Shown one piece after another: positions 56,569 to 64,000 of a stretch of 64,000 bases of DNA. Positions within the stretch are counted from its first letter, which is position 1; the number at the start of each line of letters is the position of its first letter. This DNA is from Arachidicoccus sp. (GTDB taxonomy: Bacteria; Bacteroidota; Bacteroidia; Chitinophagales; Chitinophagaceae), in the NCBI GenBank assembly GCA_028283605.1, contig JAPWKH010000020.1, positions 1 to 64,000 of the forward strand, given 5' to 3'. A program made the position numbers and the translations under genes. A model generated the notes under the pieces. It had not been told where the DNA came from, searched no databases, and saw only the letters and a list, made by a program, of their open reading frames with translations.

Positions 56569-57804
56569 ATGTCAGAAGTATCAGTTTTAGCCGATACGGC
56601 AAACTATTATATACAATTGGAAGAACAATATGGAGCGCATAATTATCATCCGTTGCCTGTGGTTTTGGAAAGAGGCGAAGGTGTTTTTGTCTGGGATGTG
56701 GAAGGCAAAAAATATTTTGATTATTTAAGCGGATATTCGGCTTTAAACCAAGGACATCTTCATCCAAGAATTATAAAAGCATTAATCGATCAGTCGCAGA
56801 AACTCACACTTACCTCGCGCGCTTTTTACAACAATCAATTGGGCGAATTTGAAAAATACATTACTTCACTCTTTGGTTTCGATAAAGTATTGCCAATGAA
56901 TACCGGTGCGGAAGCTGTGGAAACGGCTTTGAAACTTGCGCGCAAATGGGCTTATAAAGTAAAAAATATTGATACCAACGAAGCGCGTATTATTACCGCA
57001 GGCAATAATTTTCATGGCCGTACTATTTCCATCATTTCTTTTAGTACCGATGCCGATTCTAAGAAAGAGTTCGGCCCATACACGCCAGGTTTTATTTCTA
57101 TTCCGTACAACGATTTAAATACGTTGGAAGAATTTCTTCAGCAGGAAAAAAATATTGCAGCCTTTTTAGTTGAACCTATTCAGGGCGAAGCCGGCGTTGT
57201 AGTTCCTGAAGAAGGTTATTTAAGCAAGGCAAAGTCTTTGTGCGAAAAATATAATGTGCTGTTTATTGCAGATGAAATTCAAACCGGACTGGCACGCACA
57301 GGAAAAATGCTGGCATGCGATCATGAAAATGTAAAACCGGATATTCTTATTCTTGGAAAAGCATTGAGCGGCGGCACATTGCCCGTAAGCGCTGTATTGG
57401 CGGATGATGAAATAATGCTTACCATTTTACCCGGAGAGCATGGGTCTACTTACGGCGGCAATCCTCTGGCTTGCGCTGTAGCCGTAGAATCTTTGAAAGT
57501 ATTGGTGGAAGAAAACATGGCGGATAATGCGGAAAAAATGGGAAGCCTTTTCCGTAGCGAAATAGCTAAAATAAATATTCCTTTAATTAAAGAAGTTCGT
57601 GGCAAAGGCCTGCTCAATGCAATTGTAGTAAATCATCCTGATGAAAATGCCGCATGGAATATTTGCCTGCAACTCCGGGATGCCGGCCTTCTGGCAAAAC
57701 CAACGCATGGCGATAAAATCCGCTTTGCACCACCTTTGATTATAAATGAACAACAGATGCTGGAGAGTATTTCAATTATAAAAACCGTATTTGAGAGATT
57801 TTAA
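56569..57804 (+). CDS. rocD: Ornithine-oxo-acid aminotransferase
   Basis: 411 aa, class III PLP aminotransferase. Visible: [20 protein letters not shown] (PLP phosphate region), [30 protein letters not shown] with the PLP-binding Asp, and the Schiff-base lysine in [15 protein letters not shown]. The pattern is specific for ornithine delta-aminotransferase, which converts ornithine to glutamate semialdehyde in arginine catabolism and proline synthesis. Confidence 0.95.
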   Translation: MSEVSVLADTANYYIQLEEQYGAHNYHPLPVVLERGEGVFVWDVEGKKYFDYLSGYSALNQGHLHPRIIKALIDQSQKLTLTSRAFYNNQLGEFEKYITSLFGFDKVLPMNTGAEAVETALKLARKWAYKVKNIDTNEARIITAGNNFHGRTISIISFSTDADSKKEFGPYTPGFISIPYNDLNTLEEFLQQEKNIAAFLVEPIQGEAGVVVPEEGYLSKAKSLCEKYNVLFIADEIQTGLARTGKMLACDHENVKPDILILGKALSGGTLPVSAVLADDEIMLTILPGEHGSTYGGNPLACAVAVESLKVLVEENMADNAEKMGSLFRSEIAKINIPLIKEVRGKGLLNAIVVNHPDENAAWNICLQLRDAGLLAKPTHGDKIRFAPPLIINEQQMLESISIIKTVFERF

Positions 57805-57830
57805 TTTCTCTTTTCAGAATTATGCTTTAT

Positions 57831-57879
57831 AAAAAAATCTATTGCTTCCTTATGCATTAAGCTTATCGAAGCAATAGAT
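57831..57879 (-). terminator. Terminator after the beta-barrel gene
   Basis: A perfect 12-bp stem (ATCTATTGCTTC / GAAGCAATAGAT) with a 19-base loop; on the minus strand it runs into ATTTTTTTATA. It ends the transcript of the barrel gene at 57905-58756. Confidence 0.8.
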
Positions 57880-57904
57880 AAATATAATTGTATAAAACAG
57901 TTTT

Positions 57905-58756
57905 CTACATCAAGCTCAGTCCGATCCCGATAGAGTAAGGATTGATAGTAGGGCCGGCTCCGCTTCTCAATAGCGGCGTTAATTGATAAGTTCCGTAAAG
58001 GGTAAATATGCCCAAGCTTGCGCGAAATGTAGCATCGGCTTTCGTAGTATTGAAATATTTCTTATCATATATTTTTTCGATATAGCCTGATCCTTTTTGC
58101 GTTTGACCGTTTGAACTTACCAAGTTTTTACCTTTGCTGTGCGCTTGCAATAAAAATCCACCTTTCAAACCAACAGCGAAACGCAAACCTTTGGATGGAT
58201 CTTCAATGTTATTACTCCAGCGTATTTCTAATGGAATTTCAACATAGCTGAAAACCAATTTAAATTTTTTAAAAGATGTACTTGAATTTCCACTTCCATT
58301 CTTTGTTATAGATAATGTAGATGAACTGCCTGCAATATCTGCATATTTCCCATTCATGAAAGCATTATCGCTGCTGTAACCGATACCGTATCCTAAGCTG
58401 TAATGCGGATTGGATTTAAATGCATGATCCAACATAAAAGCAGCATTGAACTCTCTGCTGAAACCATGCAATGTATAATCGCCCGTAGCATTTGCCCAAC
58501 CTAAAAATCCAAACTGGAACATAAAGTGGTCAATAGCTCTTTTATTTAAATCGTATTTGGCGTATTTATTTTTTACAGCTTCATTAGAACTTTTCTTATT
58601 TACGTTTTTGGCAGCATTCAACAAGGAATCCGTTGTAATTGTTGCAGGAGATAATGTATCTGTAACCTGCGCATGCAATGCGCCGAAAGAAAAAATTGCC
58701 GCGATGGCGAATATATATTTTTTATTGCCGAATAAAATTTTGCCTGAATACGCCAT
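57905..58756 (-). CDS. Outer-membrane beta-barrel protein, PorT-like
   Basis: 283 aa with a signal peptide (cleavage near residue 29, ALHAQ). The mature part has alternating strands (LKGGFLLQAHS, GIFTLYGTYQLTPLLRSG) and fits the OMP beta-barrel family of Bacteroidota, of which PorT is a member. Its last strand is SIGIGLSLM. It may belong to the PorT group linked to type IX secretion, but there are no other Por genes nearby, so I call only the fold. Confidence 0.75.
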   Translation of the reverse strand: MAYSGKILFGNKKYIFAIAAIFSFGALHAQVTDTLSPATITTDSLLNAAKNVNKKSSNEAVKNKYAKYDLNKRAIDHFMFQFGFLGWANATGDYTLHGFSREFNAAFMLDHAFKSNPHYSLGYGIGYSSDNAFMNGKYADIAGSSSTLSITKNGSGNSSTSFKKFKLVFSYVEIPLEIRWSNNIEDPSKGLRFAVGLKGGFLLQAHSKGKNLVSSNGQTQKGSGYIEKIYDKKYFNTTKADATFRASLGIFTLYGTYQLTPLLRSGAGPTINPYSIGIGLSLM

Positions 58757-58921
58757 TTTATAATTTTATGATTGGCAAATGTAAATTAATTGTTCATGTA
58801 AGGTGTTAAAATCTTAGTAAATAATTTCATTAAATATATTTATAAATTTATATAAATATTTAAAAAATACTTTCTCTTATTCCGATATTACTTTTAAAAG
58901 AAAGTTTATATATTATTACTT

Positions 58922-58929
58922 TATTTTTG
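58922..58929 (+). promoter_or_regulatory. -7 box of pheT
   Basis: TATTTTTG matches TAnnTTTG. It lies 34 bases before the pheT ATG. A TTT rather than TTG lies about 20 bases upstream, so the -33 element is weak. Confidence 0.4.
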
Positions 58930-58963
58930 CCTGATTTTAATATAACATAAAGACATATTATTA

Positions 58964-61381
58964 ATGACGATTTCTTACAAATGGCTAAGTGAATATTTAC
59001 CCGAAATAGTTGAGCCTGAAAAATTATCAGAAATACTTACTTCTGTGGGTCTTGAAGTAGAGAGCTTAGAAAAATATGAAAGCATTAAAGGTGCTTTGAA
59101 AGGATTGGTAATCGGAGAAGTGATAAGCTGTGAACAACATCCAAATGCGGATAAGCTAAAGCTGACTACAGTAAATATTGGCACAAACGAAATCCTAAAA
59201 ATAGTTTGCGGAGCACCCAATGTAGCTGCCGGCCAAAAAGTAGTTGTGGCGCCTGCGGGTACAACAATTTTTCCTTCTAATGCTAACCCGGTTACTATGA
59301 AAATTGCCAAAATACGCGGCGAAGAAAGTTTCGGGATGATATGCGCAGAAGATGAAATAGGCCTGAGTGAAAATCATACAGGAATAATTGTATTGCCGGA
59401 TGATGTAAAACCCGGAACAAACGCTTCGGAATATTTTTCTGTTTATGAAGATTATATTTACGAAATAGGTCTTACGCCAAATCATATGGACGCAATGAGC
59501 CACATAGGTGTTGCACGGGATGTATCTGCATATTTAACGCATCATAATCAACACAAAGCAACTTACAAAATTCCTTCGGTAGAGAATTTTACTCCGGATA
59601 ATAATAATGCAGCTATTGCAATACAAGTTGAGAATACAGCAGCTTGTCCGCGTTATTCCGGCATTACAATTTCCAACATCAAAGTAGCGGCATCGCCACA
59701 ATGGTTGCAAAACAAACTAAAAGCCATCGGTATCAGAAGTATCAATAATATTGTAGACATTACCAATTTTGTATTGCACGAAACCGGGCAGCCGCTGCAC
59801 GCTTTCGATGCAGACACGATTATTGGTAATAAGGTAATTGTAAAAAATTTACCGGAAGGCACACCGTTTATTTCTCTGGATGAGAAAGAGCGTAAACTTT
59901 CTTCAAACGATTTAATGATTTGCAATGCAGAAGAAGGCATGTGTATTGCCGGCGTATTTGGCGGAGCAAAAAGCGGCGTAAAAGAAAGTACCAAAAACAT
60001 ATTTTTAGAAAGCGCTGTTTTTGATGCTACAACGATTCGTAAAACATCTATCTGGCACGGGCTGCGTACGGATGCTGCCGTACGTTTCGAAAAAGGCGTA
60101 GATATATCCAATACTGTTTATGCATTGAAGCGCGCCGCGCTGTTGATAAAAGAAATTGCCGGCGGCGAAATAAGTTCAGGCATCGCGGATATTTATCCTG
60201 TAGAAAAAGAAAAAACACAAGTAACATTATCTTATAATTATTTAAAAAAACTGAGCGGCAAAAATTATTCGCCGGAAACTGCAGAAAATATTTTAGAATC
60301 GTTGGGTTTTGAAAAAATTAAAAAATCAGCTGAAGAAATTACCGTAGCTGTTCCTTTCAGCAAACCTGATATTAGTTTGCCTGCCGATCTTGTGGAAGAA
60401 ATTATTCGTATTGACGGATTGGATAACATTGCTATTCCTTCATCTGTGCAAATATCTCCTGCAATAGATACATTGGGTTTTAAAGAAGATTTGCGTGAGA
60501 AAATTGCCACATTCCTCGCAGGAATCGGTTTCAGCGAAATCATGACCAACTCCATTACCAACAGCAAATATTATAATGAAGATATACTTGCTTCTACCGT
60601 AAAAATGATCAACAGCCTTAGCGCGGATTTAAATGTATTGCGCCCTTCTATGCTGGAAACCGGGCTGGAAAGTATTGCATATAATATTCACAGAAAAAAT
60701 TCTAACTTGCAATTTTTCGAATTCGGCAAAACATATACTACATCCGGCATTGGTAATTATCACGAAACGGAACATTTATCTTTATACCTTACAGGAAAAA
60801 ACCATGAAGATGAATGGAATGAAAAAAGCAAACCTGTTGATTTTTATTTTGCAAAAGGAATTGCAAATGCAATATTGAATGTATTGAACATCGGTAAAGC
60901 TGAATATAAGAATGAAGAAAACGAAAATGGATTATCAATTATTTTACAGGCACAAATTATTGGCAAAATAATTGAAGTAAGCAAAGCAGAAAGAGATTTA
61001 TTTGAAATAAAAACACCGGTCTTTTTTATAGATATTGATTTTGGTAAATTATTATCAATTAAAGAAACTGATAAGATTATTTATAGCGAAGTACCGCGTT
61101 TCCCAACCATACAGCGCGATTTGGCAATGGTGGTAAACAGGAATATTCAATATGAGAATATCAGGTCTGTGATTCAGTCGCAGCATATATCAATCCTGAA
61201 GCAGACAAGATTGTTTGATATTTTTGAAAGTGATAAATTAGGGGCAGACAAAAAATCATTTGCCGTGAATTTCACTTTTTCCGATAAAGAAAAAACTTTA
61301 ACCGATAAAGATGTAGATACGGTGATGAATAAATTGATCAGAAGTTTTGAGGAAAAATTAAATGCAGATATAAGAAAGTAA
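58964..61381 (+). CDS. pheT: Phenylalanyl-tRNA synthetase beta subunit
   Basis: 805 aa, full length. Order: tRNA-binding EMAP-like domain (about 40-155, ISCEQHPNADKLKLTTVNIG), B3/B4 editing domain (about 210-390, with IVDITNFVLHETGQPLHAFD), B5 domain (about 400-480), core class II-like domain (about 490-690), and C-terminal anticodon-binding FDX-ACB domain (about 710-805, with FPTIQRDLAMVV). It forms an alpha2-beta2 enzyme with PheS, which is not in this window. Two small genes follow closely in operon-like fashion. Confidence 0.96.
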   Translation: MTISYKWLSEYLPEIVEPEKLSEILTSVGLEVESLEKYESIKGALKGLVIGEVISCEQHPNADKLKLTTVNIGTNEILKIVCGAPNVAAGQKVVVAPAGTTIFPSNANPVTMKIAKIRGEESFGMICAEDEIGLSENHTGIIVLPDDVKPGTNASEYFSVYEDYIYEIGLTPNHMDAMSHIGVARDVSAYLTHHNQHKATYKIPSVENFTPDNNNAAIAIQVENTAACPRYSGITISNIKVAASPQWLQNKLKAIGIRSINNIVDITNFVLHETGQPLHAFDADTIIGNKVIVKNLPEGTPFISLDEKERKLSSNDLMICNAEEGMCIAGVFGGAKSGVKESTKNIFLESAVFDATTIRKTSIWHGLRTDAAVRFEKGVDISNTVYALKRAALLIKEIAGGEISSGIADIYPVEKEKTQVTLSYNYLKKLSGKNYSPETAENILESLGFEKIKKSAEEITVAVPFSKPDISLPADLVEEIIRIDGLDNIAIPSSVQISPAIDTLGFKEDLREKIATFLAGIGFSEIMTNSITNSKYYNEDILASTVKMINSLSADLNVLRPSMLETGLESIAYNIHRKNSNLQFFEFGKTYTTSGIGNYHETEHLSLYLTGKNHEDEWNEKSKPVDFYFAKGIANAILNVLNIGKAEYKNEENENGLSIILQAQIIGKIIEVSKAERDLFEIKTPVFFIDIDFGKLLSIKETDKIIYSEVPRFPTIQRDLAMVVNRNIQYENIRSVIQSQHISILKQTRLFDIFESDKLGADKKSFAVNFTFSDKEKTLTDKDVDTVMNKLIRSFEEKLNADIRK

Positions 61382-61401
61382 CTTTAAAGCTGTTTTTTAA
61401 A

Positions 61402-61683
61402 ATGGAAAATTTGCAATTACAAAGTCTGGAGGATAAGCTCCAAAAATTGATGCTACGTTTTGAACAGTTGAAAAAAGAAAACAATAAACTAAAAAGCGAA
61501 GTAAATAATCTGCAAACAGCACTCGTACTTGCAAATAAAAAAACAGCACAGCTTCAGCAAAAAAACGATGCGCTCGCAATAGGCATTCAACATAAAAGTC
61601 CTGAAGAAAAAAAACAGTTACAATCGAGAATAGATGCTTATTTAAAAGAAATTGACAAATGCCTTTCTCTGTTAGATGCTTAA
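61402..61683 (+). CDS. Small coiled-coil protein upstream of zapA
   Basis: 93 aa. Residues about 5-60 form a strongly heptad-patterned coiled coil (LEDKLQKLMLRFEQLKKEN), then a basic linker and a short amphipathic end (IDKCLSLLDA). It resembles ZapB-like division proteins in length and coiled-coil content but I cannot assign homology. It lies between pheT (20 bases upstream) and zapA, whose start overlaps its stop, so it is probably a ZapA partner in division. Confidence 0.7.
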   Translation: MENLQLQSLEDKLQKLMLRFEQLKKENNKLKSEVNNLQTALVLANKKTAQLQQKNDALAIGIQHKSPEEKKQLQSRIDAYLKEIDKCLSLLDA

Positions 61684-61978
61684 AAAAATGATTGATTTAA
61701 TAGTTATACAAGTTGTGATCGGAGACAGAAATTTTCGTTTGAAAATAAATAAAAACGACGAAGAAATAGTACGTAAAACGGTAAAGCTGGTGAATGATAA
61801 AGTACTTGAATTTAAAACCAATTTTGCCGGAAAAGATATGCAGGATTATGTTTCAATGGCACTTCTTTGGTTTGCAACAGAACAAAACAAAGCTGGCACA
61901 TTTATGATATCCCAGCAGGAAACAAATCAAAAACTCAGCAAACTGGAAAATCGGCTAAACAAATTATTGGAAGAATAA
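61676..61978 (+). CDS. zapA: Cell division protein ZapA
   Basis: 100 aa. The N-terminal beta-alpha-beta part (VIGDRNFRLKINKND) and the long C-terminal helix (WFATEQNKAGTFMISQQETN) match ZapA, which binds FtsZ and bundles protofilaments. The start (ATG 61676) overlaps the previous gene by 8 bases; an ATG at 61688 is possible. It sits downstream of pheT as in many Bacteroidota. Confidence 0.9.
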   Translation: MLKKMIDLIVIQVVIGDRNFRLKINKNDEEIVRKTVKLVNDKVLEFKTNFAGKDMQDYVSMALLWFATEQNKAGTFMISQQETNQKLSKLENRLNKLLEE

Positions 61979-62052
61979 AATTTATATCAAACAACAGCCT
62001 ATTAAAATCCTGATTTTTATGTATTTATAATATTCATACTAACCTTGACAAA

Positions 62053-62361
62053 ATGAACCTTACCAAAAACGGAGATCCGGATAAACACAAACCGAATGAT
62101 ACAGAAGATTTTTTAAACAATAAAAAATCAGGAACTGTCCAAAAGCAATATCTTATCCAATTTTTCTTTAATAAAAAAAAAGATATACTTATTATCCAAA
62201 ACGCAGTACGCGTAGTAAAAATCTTCAATGCCGAAAAGCAATTAGTACAAATTCAAACGGCTGCAAAAAACAGGGAACCCACGATCTTTGATACTAAAAA
62301 ATTTAAAAAAGGAGTATATAAAGTAATTGTCGCCGACAAACAATTTATTTTTATTAAATGA
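62053..62361 (+). CDS. T9SS-CTD-like orphan protein
   Basis: 102 aa. There is no signal peptide. The first 45 residues are polar and probably unstructured. The last roughly 55 residues resemble a type IX secretion C-terminal sorting domain: ILIIQNAVRVVKIFNAEKQ, then KFKKGVYKVIVADKQ and an end in FIFIK. Such domains normally sit at the end of a larger secreted protein. A lone, apparently cytosolic copy is odd; it may be the remnant of a larger gene or a decoy. The family call is by eye and only moderately sure. Confidence 0.5.
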   Translation: MNLTKNGDPDKHKPNDTEDFLNNKKSGTVQKQYLIQFFFNKKKDILIIQNAVRVVKIFNAEKQLVQIQTAAKNREPTIFDTKKFKKGVYKVIVADKQFIFIK

Positions 62362-62542
62362 ATACTTTCTTTTTTATATAAAAATTTGATAATTAATATA
62401 TTTTCCCTAATTTTATAATGGTTGTTAGGTTTAATGTAATAATAAACAACAACTGTTGTTAATGAACAAAGTATTTTAACAACTTTAAACATAACCCCCT
62501 TATACACGCAATATAATTATTAACCCTATAATTGTGGCGTTT

Positions 62543-63562
62543 ATGCTTGACAAGTTGAATATTCTTACTCGCATTATTGAGAAAATTAAGCGTTTCCCCG
62601 TTACATTTGAATCAATGAAAGAATGGATAAGATATGAAAATATCGAAATATCCGACCGCACACTTTACCGATATTTAAAAGATACAGAGGACCTGTGTTT
62701 AAATGACGGGCATATAACTACATTCAATGGAGAATATAACAAAAAGACATGGAAATTTGAGTATGACAACAGCAATAACGAGCTTAACGAAACAGATATT
62801 TACAGCCTTATGTTCATGTCAGGTCTTTTACCCGATGCTTTTTTCAAATCGTGGAAGGAATCAATAGAAAAAATCGAAAGAATTATTTACAAAAACCAAA
62901 GCAAAAGCAAGTTTGAATATCATTATCAGCCTTATGCCAAGCAGCAGATTCTTTTGTCTTCTTTTGGAGAACAAAAATATTCTCAGCAAGATCTCATGAT
63001 TATTAATCATGCACTTTGGAGTGTATTGCATCAGCGAAAAATTAAATTATTCTCTTCGGAAGAGCATCTTGCCGATATTTTTTGGTCTGAAGTAATGTTG
63101 CCTATGCAACTTATTTACCACGAAGGCAAATGCATTCTTATGTGCCTGTCGGAATTTGATCTTGCCCTCCATGCAATCGATATTTCAACCATCAGCGAAA
63201 TAGAAACATCTAATTGTACATTTGATTTTAACAAATATGAATCTTTGTATGTGAATAAAAAAAACAATAGGTTCGGAATAGAAAAAAACACAGATGAAAA
63301 AGTATACAACATAGTATTGCTTTTTCATGATAAAATAAAAGAAGTATACGAAAGAAATTGGCATCATTCCCAAAATTATAAAATGCTACCCGATGGAAAA
63401 GCCGAATTTAGGCTGCATTGCGGAATTAACAATGAACTGATTCAATGGATCCTGAAATGGGAAAAGAATGTCGAAATAATTGCCCCGTCCTTATTGCTGC
63501 ATAAAGTAAGAGAATATGCTTCTACCCTTACTTGCCATTACAAAGCAGAGACGATGATCTGA
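62543..63562 (+). CDS. WYL-domain transcriptional regulator
   Basis: 339 aa from ATG 62543 (a GTG three codons upstream is in frame). The N-terminal winged helix-turn-helix (about 1-65, ISDRTLYRYLKDTEDLCL) is followed by a WYL domain (about 140-230) and a C-terminal WCX-like extension. The WYL residues are partly altered: VMLPMQLIYHEGKCILMCLSEF instead of a strict W-Y-L. WYL regulators sense single-stranded DNA or small ligands and often control phage defence, stress or sigma-factor loci. No defence genes are adjacent on this side; the window ends 438 bases later. Confidence 0.85.
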   Translation: MLDKLNILTRIIEKIKRFPVTFESMKEWIRYENIEISDRTLYRYLKDTEDLCLNDGHITTFNGEYNKKTWKFEYDNSNNELNETDIYSLMFMSGLLPDAFFKSWKESIEKIERIIYKNQSKSKFEYHYQPYAKQQILLSSFGEQKYSQQDLMIINHALWSVLHQRKIKLFSSEEHLADIFWSEVMLPMQLIYHEGKCILMCLSEFDLALHAIDISTISEIETSNCTFDFNKYESLYVNKKNNRFGIEKNTDEKVYNIVLLFHDKIKEVYERNWHHSQNYKMLPDGKAEFRLHCGINNELIQWILKWEKNVEIIAPSLLLHKVREYASTLTCHYKAETMI

Positions 63563-64000
63563 ATTTCTAATGTTGATATGTCGATTGTCAAAATCTGACA
63601 ATGCTGAATATAGCTTTGTATATATGAAATCTCTTTTACTCTAACTAAACCCATTCTCTATGAAAAAAAATCAAACTTATCGTAATTTTTTAATCTGCTG
63701 AAACAGAATCTTCAGTAAGTTCAAAGGCTATATAAAATAAGAAAAATACCAATGCAACTTAAAAAATCAAATCAATTATAGAAATTGTATTGATTCATAT
63801 ATAGCTATTGTTCAGGGATTGCTTCATTACTCACAAATGAATAGGAAAGAATTGTGTCATTTCTAATGCAGTGAAGCAGTCTCTTAAGATGTCCAATTGA
63901 TATTACAATAATAGCAATTAAATATATGATAAAGTTTAATCCTGAAATTATTTAGCTTTTTACAACTGAATTAATTCTTTTACTCTTAACTATCAATTTA
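63563..64000. other. Gene-free right edge
   Basis: No ORF longer than about 20 codons with support is seen here. The stretch is strongly AT-rich with many stop codons in all frames. A 13-codon ORF starting at ATG 63660 (MKKNQTYRNFLIC) is too short to call. No hairpin with a T-run is clear. The next gene probably begins outside the window. Confidence 0.5.

Overview
The window looks like a chromosome segment of a Bacteroidota bacterium, most likely Chitinophagaceae. The signs are SusC/SusD pairs, FecR and DUF4974 anti-sigma logic, LytTR two-component systems, GLPGLI and DUF3078 proteins, a Gcr-type recombinase, and Bacteroidota-type promoters (TTTG, about 19 nt, TAnnTTTG). Base composition is AT-rich throughout. 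This assignment comes from gene families and promoter style; no database search was possible.

Layout. (1) 1-7490 is the most unusual part, an accessory locus around a short intergenic region. On the minus strand a 31-codon peptide ORF absent from ordinary gene calls is followed by a rho-independent hairpin, an LpxL-like acyltransferase homologue with an altered catalytic motif, a LytS-type histidine kinase and a LytTR response regulator. Divergently, on the plus strand, lie a 58-codon ORF, a secreted 78-aa two-cysteine peptide, another strong hairpin, a GLPGLI protein and a TonB-dependent receptor. Between the two arms sit 21/22-bp tandem direct repeats with the geometry of a LytTR operator. 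Short related palindromic repeats occur at both ends. (2) 7.5-16 kb holds ABC transporters, an AhpD-like protein, a Crp/Fnr regulator, an LTA-synthase-like sulfatase, a PAP2 phosphatase, rlmH and a rhomboid protease. (3) 16-23.7 kb is a FecR-SusC-SusD-GH18 (Endo H-like) glycan-use operon with no adjacent ECF sigma gene. (4) 23.9-39 kb is mostly housekeeping: a half-length carB, mazG, a 1260-aa NtrY-like kinase, two aldo/keto reductases, DUF3078, recO, an MFS exporter with a Crp regulator, guaB and an M20 amidohydrolase. (5) 39.2-44.2 kb is a block bounded by two nearly identical inverted intergenic repeats. It holds a UDG-like glycosylase, BatC/BatB-like genes, a class D beta-lactamase-like lipoprotein that has lost its catalytic residues, and mgtE. 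(6) 44.2-64 kb holds mnmE, tRNA-Val, ribD, a frameshifted TonB-dependent receptor with a DUF5689 lipoprotein, a Gcr recombinase, lptB, an exonuclease, rocD, a beta-barrel protein, pheT with a coiled-coil protein and zapA, a T9SS-CTD-like orphan and a WYL regulator.

How the parts may work together. In region 1 the simplest reading is a peptide signalling or lipopeptide system: a small peptide made in excess through an attenuator, a modifying enzyme, a membrane kinase and a LytTR regulator that acts on the tandem repeats and controls the divergent secreted-peptide/receptor arm. That is inference from gene order, motifs and hairpins. In region 3 the SusC STN domain should signal to FecR, and the SusCD pair should import glycans released by the surface Endo H-like lipoprotein.
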